A DNA stretch of 64,000 nt from JAAEKA01 sp049299095. GTDB lineage: Bacteria; Chloroflexota; Anaerolineae; JAAEKA01. Positions 16,416 to 24,205 of this stretch are shown one piece after another. The stretch covers positions 1 through 64,000 of the forward strand of contig JBAQWV010000125.1 of NCBI GenBank assembly GCA_049299095.1. The letters are read 5' to 3'. Made by a program: the position numbers and the translations under genes. The stretch's first letter is position 1; each line of letters starts with the position of its first letter. Under the pieces are notes generated by a model. It was not told where the DNA came from and did not search any database. It saw only the letters and a list, made by a program, of their open reading frames with translations.

Positions 16416-16889
16416 TTACGTGCCGCGATAGGCAGCCAAAAGCGCCGCGGCAATCATCGCTAACATGATTGCCGATAACAACTGTAAACCACCGCACAGC
16501 AAGCCCGCGCCCACACCACCGGCGAAGTCCATCACGGCAACGGGATCAAGACCGCGTTCGATCAGCGCCTGCACCATACCTGGCGACAAAATGCGCACGG
16601 CCTGATCTGCGCCGCCCGCCACCGCCAGCCGGACAGGCGACAGGAACATCGCGCCCAGCCCGCCCATGATGCCAGCTATAGCGCCTGCAACCGCGCCGCT
16701 CACTGCTGCCTGCCCAACGCTGAGATGGCTATCAGCAATGCGCACCACCACCAGGCCGGTCAGAAAAAAGGCCACCGGAAACAGCGGCAAGGCTAAACAC
16801 AGCCCGACGTAGGGTAAAACAGTGATAACATCGAGAATAAGCGCAAACACACCGCCAAAAATGCCAGCTTGAAGATTAGCTCGCCGCAT
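16416..16889 (-). CDS. Small membrane protein, unknown
   Basis: A 157-aa protein with four hydrophobic segments (about residues 8-28, 30-50, 63-90 and 122-152), Gly/Ala-rich (AVSGAVAGAIAGIMGGLGA). No motif identifies it. It is first in a two-gene unit with the lipoprotein and has a strong promoter of its own. Confidence 0.7.
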   Translation of the reverse strand: MRRANLQAGIFGGVFALILDVITVLPYVGLCLALPLFPVAFFLTGLVVVRIADSHLSVGQAAVSGAVAGAIAGIMGGLGAMFLSPVRLAVAGGADQAVRILSPGMVQALIERGLDPVAVMDFAGGVGAGLLCGGLQLLSAIMLAMIAAALLAAYRGT

Positions 16890-16922
16890 AAAAAGTCCTC
16901 GTCAACCGAATTTAACGTCCAC

Positions 16923-16951
16923 CTTATACCACGCTTGCACGCATCCGTCAA
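16923..16951 (-). promoter_or_regulatory. Promoter of the membrane protein/lipoprotein pair
   Basis: On the minus strand TTGACG (16951-16946), 17 nt, TATAAG (16928-16923), with an extended -10 TGG before it. Confidence 0.8.
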
Positions 16952-16964
16952 CGCGTCAGGCCGT

Positions 16965-16995
16965 TTGCCGCGCTATGGCACGCTTGAGGTATAAT
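16965..16995 (+). promoter_or_regulatory. trmI promoter, leaderless
   Basis: A perfect TATAAT (16990-16995) ends 6 nt before the ATG at 17002. TTGCCG (16965-16970) lies at a long 19-nt spacing. No Shine-Dalgarno sequence fits, so the mRNA is probably leaderless. Confidence 0.7.
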
Positions 16996-17001
16996 CAGCC
17001 T

Positions 17002-17988
17002 ATGACTGAACAAGCACTCATCCCCTCCCCCACCGACGCTGATTTCGCAGCCGCTTCCATCGCCGCGGCTGACCCACAACCGGAACCGGTCGCGCGCGAA
17101 GGCGACACCGTGATGCTGGTGGCCGAAGATCAAAGACGCACCCTGATCAAGCTGCAACGCGGCCAGCAGTGGCACAGCAACCGCGGCTTCCTACGGCATG
17201 ACGATCTGATCGGCCAACCGCTAGGCCGCATGTTGATCACCAAGCTCGGCCACGCTTACCTGGTGCTGGAACCCTCCACGCATGACCTGATCCGCTATCT
17301 GAAGCGCACCACGCAGATCATCTTTCCCAAGGACGCCGGGCAGATCATCCAGCGCCTCAACCTATACCCCGGTCGCCGTATCGTCGAAGCGGGCACAGGT
17401 AGCGGCGGCTTGACCATCGCGCTGGCACGCGCGGTGATGCCCAGTGGTCGCGTGTACACCTACGAGGAGCGCGCGGCCATGAGCGAGCTGGCCGGCAAAA
17501 ACCTGGCGCGTTTCGGCTTGTTGGATTATGTCAACATGCAAGTGCGCGACGCGGCCGAAGGCTTCGACGAGCGCAACGTAGACGCGCTCTTCCTCGACAT
17601 GCGCGAGCCGTGGCGCTGCCTGCCCGCAGCCCATGCCGCGCTGAAGGGAGGCGGATTCTTCGGCGCGTTGCTCCCCACCACCAACCAGGTGAGCGAGTTG
17701 CTGCGCGCACTGGAAGCGCACAGCTTCGCCGATCTCGAAGTTGAGGAGCTGCTGCTGCGTCCGTACAAACCGATTGCTGACCGGCTGCGCCCGGCGGATC
17801 GCATGGTGGCGCACACTGGCTTCCTGGTCTTTGCCCGCAAAGCCGTGCTACCAGAGGGCGAACAATGGCGCATTGTGGACGCCAAACGCTACAAGCCGCG
17901 CGCGCTGCCCGCAGTTCCCGACGCGCCCGCCCCCCTCGACGAACCAGAAGATTTCGATCTGGTCGAAGAGGACGACCTCGACCTGTAA
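17002..17988 (+). CDS. trmI: tRNA (adenine-58-N1)-methyltransferase TrmI
   Basis: A 328-aa SAM-dependent methyltransferase that makes m1A58 in the T loop of tRNAs. Residues 30-90 form the small N-terminal beta domain (the conserved HDDLIGQPLGRML and YLVLEPSTHDLI precede the catalytic domain). Motif I is VEAGTGSGGLTIALARAV (about 127-144), followed by YTYEERAAMSELAGKNL and the active-site region DALFLDMREPWRCL, where most TrmI proteins have DxxDPW. The last 40 residues are an acidic Pro-rich tail. Start 17002 sits 6 nt after a perfect -10. Confidence 0.9.
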   Translation: MTEQALIPSPTDADFAAASIAAADPQPEPVAREGDTVMLVAEDQRRTLIKLQRGQQWHSNRGFLRHDDLIGQPLGRMLITKLGHAYLVLEPSTHDLIRYLKRTTQIIFPKDAGQIIQRLNLYPGRRIVEAGTGSGGLTIALARAVMPSGRVYTYEERAAMSELAGKNLARFGLLDYVNMQVRDAAEGFDERNVDALFLDMREPWRCLPAAHAALKGGGFFGALLPTTNQVSELLRALEAHSFADLEVEELLLRPYKPIADRLRPADRMVAHTGFLVFARKAVLPEGEQWRIVDAKRYKPRALPAVPDAPAPLDEPEDFDLVEEDDLDL

Positions 17989-17996
17989 CATCCCCT

Positions 17997-18026
17997 GGCC
18001 GTGCTGCTCCGCACGGCCTTGTTTTT
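17997..18026 (+). terminator. trmI terminator, directly before the PHP gene start
   Basis: GGCCGTGC (17997-18004) pairs with GCACGGCC (18011-18018), followed by TTGTTTTT. ATG 18036 of the next gene comes 9 nt later. Confidence 0.8.
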
Positions 18027-18035
18027 CTGAACACT

Positions 18036-19085
18036 ATGACCCAATGGACTGAATACGTCGGCAGCATTCACATGCACACCGATTATAGCGACGGCACAGG
18101 CACGGTGCAGGACATCGTAGATGCGGCGCGCCGCGTCGGGCTGGATTTCGTCATTCTGACCGACCATAACGTGCTGCCCAGGAAGGAAGAAGGCTGGCGG
18201 CAGCAGGTGCTGACGCTGATCAGCGCGGAGATACACGACCCAGCCCGCCAGCCGCAGGGCAATCACCTGCTCTGCCTGGGTATCCACAGCGCCCCGCTGA
18301 CCGCGGCAGGCAACCCGCAAGTCTTGATCAACGCGGTGGCTGCCCAAGGGGGGTTGACCTTTCTGGCGCATCCCGACGAACGCTCGACCGCACTCATCCC
18401 CGACAGTTACCCCTGGTTCGATTGGTGGGTGACCGATTACACCGGTCTTGAACTGTGGAACTACATGACCGAGCTGCGTCAATACACCACCAACCACCTG
18501 CGCGCGTTGCTGGTGGGCTTGCTGCCCGCGGCCTTCAGCACCGGTCCCCTGCCGGAAACGCTCGCACGCTGGGATCAACTCTGCCAGCAGCGGCCAGTCG
18601 TTGGCATCGGCGGCACCGATGTCCACGCGCTGCACCTACGCGTCGGGCCGCTCCGGCGCGTTGTGTATCCCTACGCGCACTGTTTCCGCACCGTTTCTGT
18701 TCACTTGCTATGCGAACACCCCTTTACCAGCGACCTCACGCACGACCGTGCCCAGGTTTATGCGGCACTGCGGGCTGGTCATTGCTGGATAGGCTACGAA
18801 TGGTTGGGCAATACCCGCGGCTTTCGCTTCGCTGCACAGCACGATGATGGCACAGCGATCATGGGCGACACAGTAGCATGGCGACCCGACCTGCATCTGC
18901 ACGCCGAGCTGCCCGCGCCTGCCGAGTTACGTTTGCTGCGCAATGGTGCGGTGATCGCTCAGGCTCGCGGGCGCACGCTTGCGCACGCTGTGCGCGAGCC
19001 GGGCGTTTACCGGCTGGAGGCATGGCGGCGCGCCTACTGCCAACGCCGCGGCTGGATTTTCAGCAACCCCATCTATGTGCGTTAA
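18036..19085 (+). CDS. PHP-domain phosphoesterase
   Basis: A 349-aa protein of the polymerase-and-histidinol-phosphatase superfamily, metal-dependent phosphoesterases. All metal-site motifs are present: HMHTDYSDG (12-20), LTDHN near 47-51, AHPDE near 118-122, and GGTDVH near 196-201. The C-terminal 90 residues form an extra beta-rich domain seen in stand-alone PHP proteins annotated as phosphotransferases or nucleases. The substrate is unknown. The start at 18036 matches the conserved N terminus; 9 nt upstream is the trmI T tract and no Shine-Dalgarno sequence is present. Confidence 0.85.
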   Translation: MTQWTEYVGSIHMHTDYSDGTGTVQDIVDAARRVGLDFVILTDHNVLPRKEEGWRQQVLTLISAEIHDPARQPQGNHLLCLGIHSAPLTAAGNPQVLINAVAAQGGLTFLAHPDERSTALIPDSYPWFDWWVTDYTGLELWNYMTELRQYTTNHLRALLVGLLPAAFSTGPLPETLARWDQLCQQRPVVGIGGTDVHALHLRVGPLRRVVYPYAHCFRTVSVHLLCEHPFTSDLTHDRAQVYAALRAGHCWIGYEWLGNTRGFRFAAQHDDGTAIMGDTVAWRPDLHLHAELPAPAELRLLRNGAVIAQARGRTLAHAVREPGVYRLEAWRRAYCQRRGWIFSNPIYVR

Positions 19086-19129
19086 GGAATAGCAGTTACG
19101 CAGCCGGTGTTATTTCGAAAAGGAAGCAT

Positions 19130-20251
19130 TTAACGGCGACGCAGCAAGGCCCACAACAACCCGGCTGCACCTGCCGCAAGAACGAGGGAACCGAAGCCGC
19201 TGTAGAGCAACAAAGCCGGCTGGCGCTGGCTGGCACGGCTGAATTGGGTATAAAATGGCAAGGCGGTGGCAGTTGGCCGCGCGGCCAGCGTCGGCAGTGG
19301 TGTGGGAACTGTGGTGGCTGTTGGTGTGGTGGTGGGTGTAGCGGTGGCAGTGGCAGTAGGAGATGGCGTAGCGGTAGTGGTAGGCGTAGGCGTGGCTGTG
19401 GCGGTCGCTGGTAACTCAGTGGGCGTGGCCGTCGGCGGCTGTGCCGTGGCTGTAGCCGCAGCGCGCAAAGCAGTTGGAGTGACAGCGGTCGCAGCAGGCG
19501 CGGTGGTTGCAATGATTGCGGGCGTCGCCGTTGGCGGCAACGGCGTGGGCGTCGCCGTCGGTGGCACAGCAACCGGCTGGCTAGCGTCCTGTCGCAGACC
19601 CACTTGATCAACAAAGATCAGATTATCGCCGGTTGAACGCGGATGCTCCACCCACACAAACACGGTGACAGTAGATGCGCGCGCCACAACAGACACGTTC
19701 AGGTTGGGATTATCCTGCGAATACGGGCCTGGACGATTCAGGATGCGTCCGGGGCCGTAATGCAACGGCCCCCAAACCACGTTGCCCGACAACGGATCGG
19801 CGCCGCCAGTGGGATCAATCCCCAGTCTGCGACCAAAAGTGTCGGGTTCGTTTGGCCCACCCCAGCCCCACGACGCTTCGTAGGTAGCCCCTGGTTGCAC
19901 ACTGCTAACCTGTGTCAAAATCCCGGCTGTAAACGTGCCGCCGTTCGACCACATACGCAAGGAAGGTGCGCCAAAGAAAGTGTCTGAATCCTGCATGTAG
20001 GTTAGATCGCCCGCCACGATGAAGGGCGACCAACCAGCGGGAACTTGACGCGGCGGCGCGCCGGTAAAGCTGTCAAAGCGGCAATTCCAGATTAAATTCC
20101 CTGCATCGCAAGGGTCTTGAGCGTGAGCTGTGCCGGCAAAAAACACCATAGCAACCACCAGCGCCGCTAAGCTCAAACCCCAACGCGCCACAAATCCCCA
20201 TCTAGCGACAGTTATCGCAAATTTTATTTGGGAAAACTTGGGATTTTGCAC
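19130..20251 (-). CDS. Membrane-anchored surface protein with CBM-like domain
   Basis: A 373-aa exported protein. Residues 1-45 are a long signal peptide ending AHAQ. Residues 46-215 form a jelly-roll-like domain (NLIWNCRFDSF...GGTFTAGILTQV...GATYEASWGWGG) of the type found in carbohydrate-binding modules. Residues about 225-335 are a Thr/Pro/Ala linker, and the protein ends in a hydrophobic helix plus RRR, which should hold it in the membrane. The start is GTG 20251; no good Shine-Dalgarno sequence was seen and a terminator lies 27 nt upstream. Glycan binding is an inference. Confidence 0.75.
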   Translation of the reverse strand: MQNPKFSQIKFAITVARWGFVARWGLSLAALVVAMVFFAGTAHAQDPCDAGNLIWNCRFDSFTGAPPRQVPAGWSPFIVAGDLTYMQDSDTFFGAPSLRMWSNGGTFTAGILTQVSSVQPGATYEASWGWGGPNEPDTFGRRLGIDPTGGADPLSGNVVWGPLHYGPGRILNRPGPYSQDNPNLNVSVVARASTVTVFVWVEHPRSTGDNLIFVDQVGLRQDASQPVAVPPTATPTPLPPTATPAIIATTAPAATAVTPTALRAAATATAQPPTATPTELPATATATPTPTTTATPSPTATATATPTTTPTATTVPTPLPTLAARPTATALPFYTQFSRASQRQPALLLYSGFGSLVLAAGAAGLLWALLRRR

Positions 20252-20277
20252 AGTTATTCCAAATCATCGCTTATCCC

Positions 20278-20308
20278 AAAAAGTTATCCCAAGCGAACTT
20301 GGGATAAC
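20278..20308 (-). terminator. Terminator of the C26 hydrolase gene
   Basis: On the minus strand GTTATCCCAAG, loop TTCG, CTTGGGATAAC (20308-20283) followed by TTTTT (20282-20278). The 11-bp stem with a TTCG loop should be very stable. Extra copies of TTGGGATAA-like words flank it (see findings). Confidence 0.8.
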
Positions 20309-20336
20309 ATCAGGGAAAACAAGCGAGCGAAAAAGC

Positions 20337-21116
20337 TTAAGCGTGCTGGGCTGCGTAGCCGCGACACTGCTCAACGAACTCCGCAAATAGTTGTCGGCTG
20401 GGCGTATCCAGCAAGTGCGTTGCCAACTCCTCAGGATGCCACTGGATACCCAGCGCAAAGCGTTGGCCGGTCACCTCAATAGCCTCGACCACACCATCGG
20501 GCGCCCAGGCAATCGGCTGGCAACGCTCCCCCAGTGTTTTCATCGCCTGATGGTGCATGCTGTTCACTTCCGTGCGCAGGCCATAGATGCGTCCCAGCCG
20601 GCTGTCCGGTGCAATTTGCACCTCGTGGCTGATACGCACGCGCTCAAACTGCGGGGGGAAGTAATCGTGCTTCTCCGAGCCTTCCCGCAGTGCACGGATG
20701 TCCTGATACAGCGAACCGCCGTTGACAACGTTCAGCACCTGCGCGCCGCGGCAAATCGCGATCACCGGCTTGTCATCTTCCAGCGCCCAGCGGCTCAGCA
20801 GCATTTCGGTGCGGTCGCGTTCGGGATCGGTCGCGCCCAGCATCTCGTGGTGTTCTTCGCCATATTGCGTGGGATCCATATCCTCGCCACCCGGCAAAAA
20901 CACACCGTCCACCGTTTCATAGATCACGCGCAGCGTCTCTTCGTCCAACTGTAAGGGAATGATGATCGGCGCTGCGCCACCATCCGTAATTGCCCGCAGG
21001 TACGTGGTGTTCTGAATAAAAATCGGCAAGCCATAATAACGCTGCGATTTGTCACGCGCACACGGGATGCCCACCCTGGGGATACGGCCTGTACCGTTTT
21101 TGCCATTCATTTCCAT
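20337..21116 (-). CDS. Class I glutamine amidotransferase-like hydrolase (peptidase C26, PuuD-like)
   Basis: A 259-aa enzyme related to gamma-glutamyl-GABA hydrolase PuuD. The catalytic triad is visible: Cys122 in AICRGAQVLNV, His227 and Glu229 in GIQWHPEE; FLPGGEDMDP is the typical oxyanion-side segment. The family cleaves gamma-glutamyl bonds, for example in putrescine breakdown, but no other puu gene is here and the substrate is open. The ORF reaches 21224, but start 21116 has AAAGGA 9 nt upstream and matches family N termini. Own strong promoter and terminator. Confidence 0.87.
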   Translation of the reverse strand: MEMNGKNGTGRIPRVGIPCARDKSQRYYGLPIFIQNTTYLRAITDGGAAPIIIPLQLDEETLRVIYETVDGVFLPGGEDMDPTQYGEEHHEMLGATDPERDRTEMLLSRWALEDDKPVIAICRGAQVLNVVNGGSLYQDIRALREGSEKHDYFPPQFERVRISHEVQIAPDSRLGRIYGLRTEVNSMHHQAMKTLGERCQPIAWAPDGVVEAIEVTGQRFALGIQWHPEELATHLLDTPSRQLFAEFVEQCRGYAAQHA

Positions 21117-21183
21117 ACAGATAATCCTTTGATTTGGCGGCTGCCAGCTCTTGCCGCCGCCAACATAAACGATTTGAAGCTGG

Positions 21184-21212
21184 ATTATACCCCGCCACGG
21201 GCAGCGCGGCAA
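21184..21212 (-). promoter_or_regulatory. Promoter of the C26 hydrolase gene
   Basis: On the minus strand TTGCCG (21212-21207), 17 nt, TATAAT (21189-21184). Confidence 0.8.
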
Positions 21213-21283
21213 ACATAGCAACATCCCCGTTTCAGGATATGGTACGATTATGTCAGGTCATAAAAATTGTCTTGACAGGAATC

Positions 21284-21309
21284 AAAAACCCCGCTCGCAG
21301 GAACGGGGT
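21284..21309 (-). terminator. rplI terminator
   Basis: On the minus strand ACCCCG (21309-21304), a 10-nt loop, CGGGGT (21293-21288), then TTTT. Confidence 0.75.
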
Positions 21310-21332
21310 CATTGACTATGTAGCAACGCAGT

Positions 21333-21785
21333 TTATTCTGCTTCGCGCTCGATCACAACGTTGACGGCCGGGGTCAAGTCACTCATCAGATGCACCGGCA
21401 CCTGGTGCGCGCCCAGATCGCGCAGCGGATGCTCCAGATCAATCTGACGCTTGCTAATTTCGACACCCAACTTCTTTTCCAGCGCCTCAGCAATGTCCGA
21501 AGCGGTGATCGAACCGAATAGCTTGCCGGTTTCCGCCGCGCGTGCGTGGAACGTCAAGGTAACGCCCTGGATGCGCTCGGCCAGCGACGTGGCAGACGCG
21601 CGTTCACGCTGCTGCCTGCGCTGAGCCGCGGCCTTGATCTGCTCGGCCTGCTTGGCTGCACCCTGATTGGCCGCGGAGGCCAGCCCCTGCGGAATGAGGA
21701 AATTACGAGCGTAGCCCGCGGCAACCTTCTTGATGTCGCCGGCGCTTCCGACGCCCTTCACGTCTTGTTTCAGCAATACTTCCAT
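21333..21785 (-). CDS. rplI: 50S ribosomal protein L9
   Basis: A 150-aa ribosomal protein of normal L9 length. The N-terminal rRNA-binding domain has MEVLLKQDVKGVGSAGDIKKVAAGYARNFLIPQGLA, then the long linking helix (KQAEQIKAAAQRRQQRER), then the C-terminal domain (GKLFGSITASDIAEAL). The usual neighbours rpsF, ssb and rpsR are absent, so rplI stands alone here with its own promoter, leader hairpin and terminator. AGGAG is 14 nt from the ATG, a long spacing. Confidence 0.96.
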   Translation of the reverse strand: MEVLLKQDVKGVGSAGDIKKVAAGYARNFLIPQGLASAANQGAAKQAEQIKAAAQRRQQRERASATSLAERIQGVTLTFHARAAETGKLFGSITASDIAEALEKKLGVEISKRQIDLEHPLRDLGAHQVPVHLMSDLTPAVNVVIEREAE

Positions 21786-21804
21786 GAGATGTTACTTTGC
21801 TCCT

Positions 21805-21835
21805 AAAAAACATCAGCCGCCGGCGAACAGGCGGC
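21805..21835 (-). other. Hairpin with T tract in the rplI leader
   Basis: On the minus strand GCCGCC (21835-21830), an 8-nt loop, GGCGGC (21821-21816), five bases, then TTTTTT (21810-21805). It sits between the rplI promoter and start codon. The 5-nt gap before the T run makes it a weak terminator; attenuation is possible. Confidence 0.4.
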
Positions 21836-21852
21836 ATCGTTGAATTCACCGG

Positions 21853-21881
21853 ATCATACACCAAAAGCAGGGAAACGGCAA
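21853..21881 (-). promoter_or_regulatory. rplI promoter
   Basis: On the minus strand TTGCCG (21881-21876), 17 nt, TATGAT (21858-21853). Confidence 0.75.
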
Positions 21882-21896
21882 GTTCTTGTGGGCATT

Positions 21897-21924
21897 TTGT
21901 CAGGCTGGGGGCCTATGCTATACT
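21897..21924 (+). promoter_or_regulatory. Promoter of the first SH3b lipoprotein
   Basis: TTGTCA (21897-21902), 16 nt, TATACT (21919-21924), with an extended -10 TGC. The leader to 22029 is about 100 nt. Confidence 0.75.
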
Positions 21925-22028
21925 GCCAAGCTGGCTTGTGCCGCGGAACCCGCCGCGCGTCGCCAACGTCTTGATAGCATCTTCTTGGCTCTCCCTTAAG
22001 GCGGGGCCAGACTGGCACGACGATCCCG

Positions 22029-23081
22029 ATGACACCTGCTGTTTCTTCCAACCCCAGCCGCTGGCGACTGGCTGCGCTTATGCTGCTCTTACTGGCGACC
22101 AGCCTGGGCTGCTCGCTGGGCGAGATTCTGCTCGGCGCGCCCACACCCACGCCCGCACCAACGCGCGCCGCGGCTCTTCCTACGTGGACACCGTCACCAG
22201 TTGGTGGTCTGTCGCCCGCTGACATTGCTACACTGACCGTGCTGGCAGGTATTGCCTTTCCGACGCTGACGCCCACCGAAACGCCTTTTTACACACCCAC
22301 ATCAACCCCCACCTGGACACCCCTGCCCACCCCCGTGGACACGCCCACCCCCACGCCGGAGCCGTATGTAATCGTCACCGCCCCGATTATCAACGTGCGC
22401 AGCGGCCCCAGCGTCGCCTATCCCATTGTCGGGCAGGTGCGACAGAATGAACGCTACACCGTGGTGGGTCGCAACGATGCCCAAACCTGGTGGCAGATTT
22501 GCTGTTACAATGGCCAAACCGTCTGGGTCACCGCCCAGCTCACCGCTCCCGGTGGTGGCGCTGAACAAATTGTCGCGGTGGCTCCACCTGACTTGCCACC
22601 CACCCCCTTCCCCACCTCGACACCCGTTCTGATAGATACACCGATTCCCGCGGACACGGCCACACCTGCGCCACCAACCGCCACACCTGCGCCCTTCCGG
22701 CCTGTGGTGCGCGCCGAAGGCCCGGAGCGGTGGATGACTGACAACCCCTGGCTGACGATCTGGCTCAAGGTGTTCATCGGCCAGCCACCCCTGAACGCCC
22801 CGGTTGCGGGCCTGCGGCTCAAGGTCTTACGCAACGGCGCAGATGTCAGCCGCCCCTTCCTGACCAACAACGTGTTTGAATACTCCGCGCCGACGGCATT
22901 TGGCACACCGATTGGCAACCGCCGCGAGTACAACCTGAAGTACGAATATATGCCCGTGGCGGGCAACGCTGAATGGACGATCATGGTCACAGACAACAAC
23001 GGTAATGAACTGTCGCTGCCCGTCACCTTCGAGACCAACGGCGGTCAGGAAATTTACGTCAGCTACTTCGACACGCGCTAA
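22029..23081 (+). CDS. SH3b-domain lipoprotein A
   Basis: A 350-aa lipoprotein with lipobox ATSLGC near residue 27. Thr/Pro linkers surround a bacterial SH3 domain at about residues 115-175 (IINVRSGPSVAYPIVGQVRQNERYTVVGRNDAQTWW). After a second linker, a C-terminal beta-rich domain (about 235-350) follows. SH3b domains usually bind cell-wall or other surface polymers. It is a paralogue of the next gene: same layout and the same QVxQxExxxxxGRxAxxxWWQxCC motif with an unusual CC pair. The target is unknown. Confidence 0.83.
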   Translation: MTPAVSSNPSRWRLAALMLLLLATSLGCSLGEILLGAPTPTPAPTRAAALPTWTPSPVGGLSPADIATLTVLAGIAFPTLTPTETPFYTPTSTPTWTPLPTPVDTPTPTPEPYVIVTAPIINVRSGPSVAYPIVGQVRQNERYTVVGRNDAQTWWQICCYNGQTVWVTAQLTAPGGGAEQIVAVAPPDLPPTPFPTSTPVLIDTPIPADTATPAPPTATPAPFRPVVRAEGPERWMTDNPWLTIWLKVFIGQPPLNAPVAGLRLKVLRNGADVSRPFLTNNVFEYSAPTAFGTPIGNRREYNLKYEYMPVAGNAEWTIMVTDNNGNELSLPVTFETNGGQEIYVSYFDTR

Positions 23082-23119
23082 GTCCTAGTCTGCGTAAATT
23101 ACGCCAAACTTTTGTCCTG

Positions 23120-23128
23120 TGCTATACT
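23120..23128 (+). promoter_or_regulatory. Extended -10 promoter of the second SH3b lipoprotein
   Basis: TGCTATACT (23120-23128). The -35 region is poor (TTACGC at 23099-23104). Confidence 0.65.
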
Positions 23129-23182
23129 TCACCAGTCTGTCCCTCGGCAGACTGGATTTTTTGTACCAGGAGATCGCGCTCT

Positions 23183-24205
23183 TTGCGGACATCCAAGCTC
23201 GTCATACTCGTCGCCTTGACTTTGCTGCTGGTAACCACCGGCTGTGCACTCGTCAACACGCTGGTCGAGTACCCCACACCGACACCCAAGCCCCAACTGG
23301 CGCTGCGGCCCACGTTCACCCCGACCACCGCGCCCACGTCCTTGCCGGTGACGCCGACAGAAACCGCGCTACCCACTGCCACCTCCGCGCCAGTCTCTGA
23401 CCCAATCACGCCCACGGTGCAGAGCATCGCTGAACAGCCGACCGCGCTTGTCGAACCGCCCACTGCCACGCCGGAGACACCCACCGCAACCCCGACGGCC
23501 ACCAACACACCCGAACCCAAGGCGCAGGTTGTGGTCAACAACCCACGCGTCAATCTGCGCAACGGGCCGGGGCAAACCTTCGACGTATTGGGCCAGGTGC
23601 TACAGGGTGAACGGCTCGATATTATTGGTCGCGATGCTGACAGTCAGTGGTGGCAGGTTTGTTGTTTCGCGGGACAGCCGGGCTGGCTGGCCGCGGAAGT
23701 GGTCAGCGCCGAAGGCCCGCTGGACGCCGTCGCCATAGCCGCGGGATTGGCAGCCCCCACCGTTGCACCGGCCGCGCCGACAGCTCAGCCAGTTGCAGCA
23801 GCGGCCACGGCAGCGCCCGCTGGCACATATCCCTTTGTCCTGACCGAAGAAATCACCTTCCCTTACACGCAGGATTTCCTGCGCGTGGGCGTGAAGGCAA
23901 ACGATGCCAGCGACACACCGCTGGCTGGCTATTACATGCGGGTGGTGAATGAAACAACTGGCCAGCAATGGCTGTCGCCCGCCACCAGCAGCGGCCCCTG
24001 GCTCGGAACTGCACCCAGCGCCACCTTTGCAGACTATCGCCAGGCCAACTTGATCTATGACACGCGCGGGAAAAGCACCCTAACCGGCAACAGCTTTGCG
24101 GTATGGCTGGTCAACAGCGCCGGTCGGCAGGTTTCCCCCGCGGTGCGGTACACTCAGAATGACAACGACTTCCGTTGGTTATACGTCGTCTGGACGCGCC
24201 AGTAA
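23183..24205 (+). CDS. SH3b-domain lipoprotein B
   Basis: A 340-aa paralogue of the preceding protein. The start is a TTG codon at 23183, supported by AGGAGA 9 nt upstream and by the lipoprotein signal that follows (KLVILVALTLLLVTTGC). The SH3b domain lies at about residues 112-170 (PRVNLRNGPGQTFDVLGQVLQGERLDIIGRDADSQWWQVCC). A Pro/Ala/Thr linker and a C-terminal beta-rich domain follow. Tandem paralogues with separate promoters suggest duplication followed by divergence. The next gene overlaps its end by about 47 nt. Confidence 0.82.
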   Translation: MRTSKLVILVALTLLLVTTGCALVNTLVEYPTPTPKPQLALRPTFTPTTAPTSLPVTPTETALPTATSAPVSDPITPTVQSIAEQPTALVEPPTATPETPTATPTATNTPEPKAQVVVNNPRVNLRNGPGQTFDVLGQVLQGERLDIIGRDADSQWWQVCCFAGQPGWLAAEVVSAEGPLDAVAIAAGLAAPTVAPAAPTAQPVAAAATAAPAGTYPFVLTEEITFPYTQDFLRVGVKANDASDTPLAGYYMRVVNETTGQQWLSPATSSGPWLGTAPSATFADYRQANLIYDTRGKSTLTGNSFAVWLVNSAGRQVSPAVRYTQNDNDFRWLYVVWTRQ

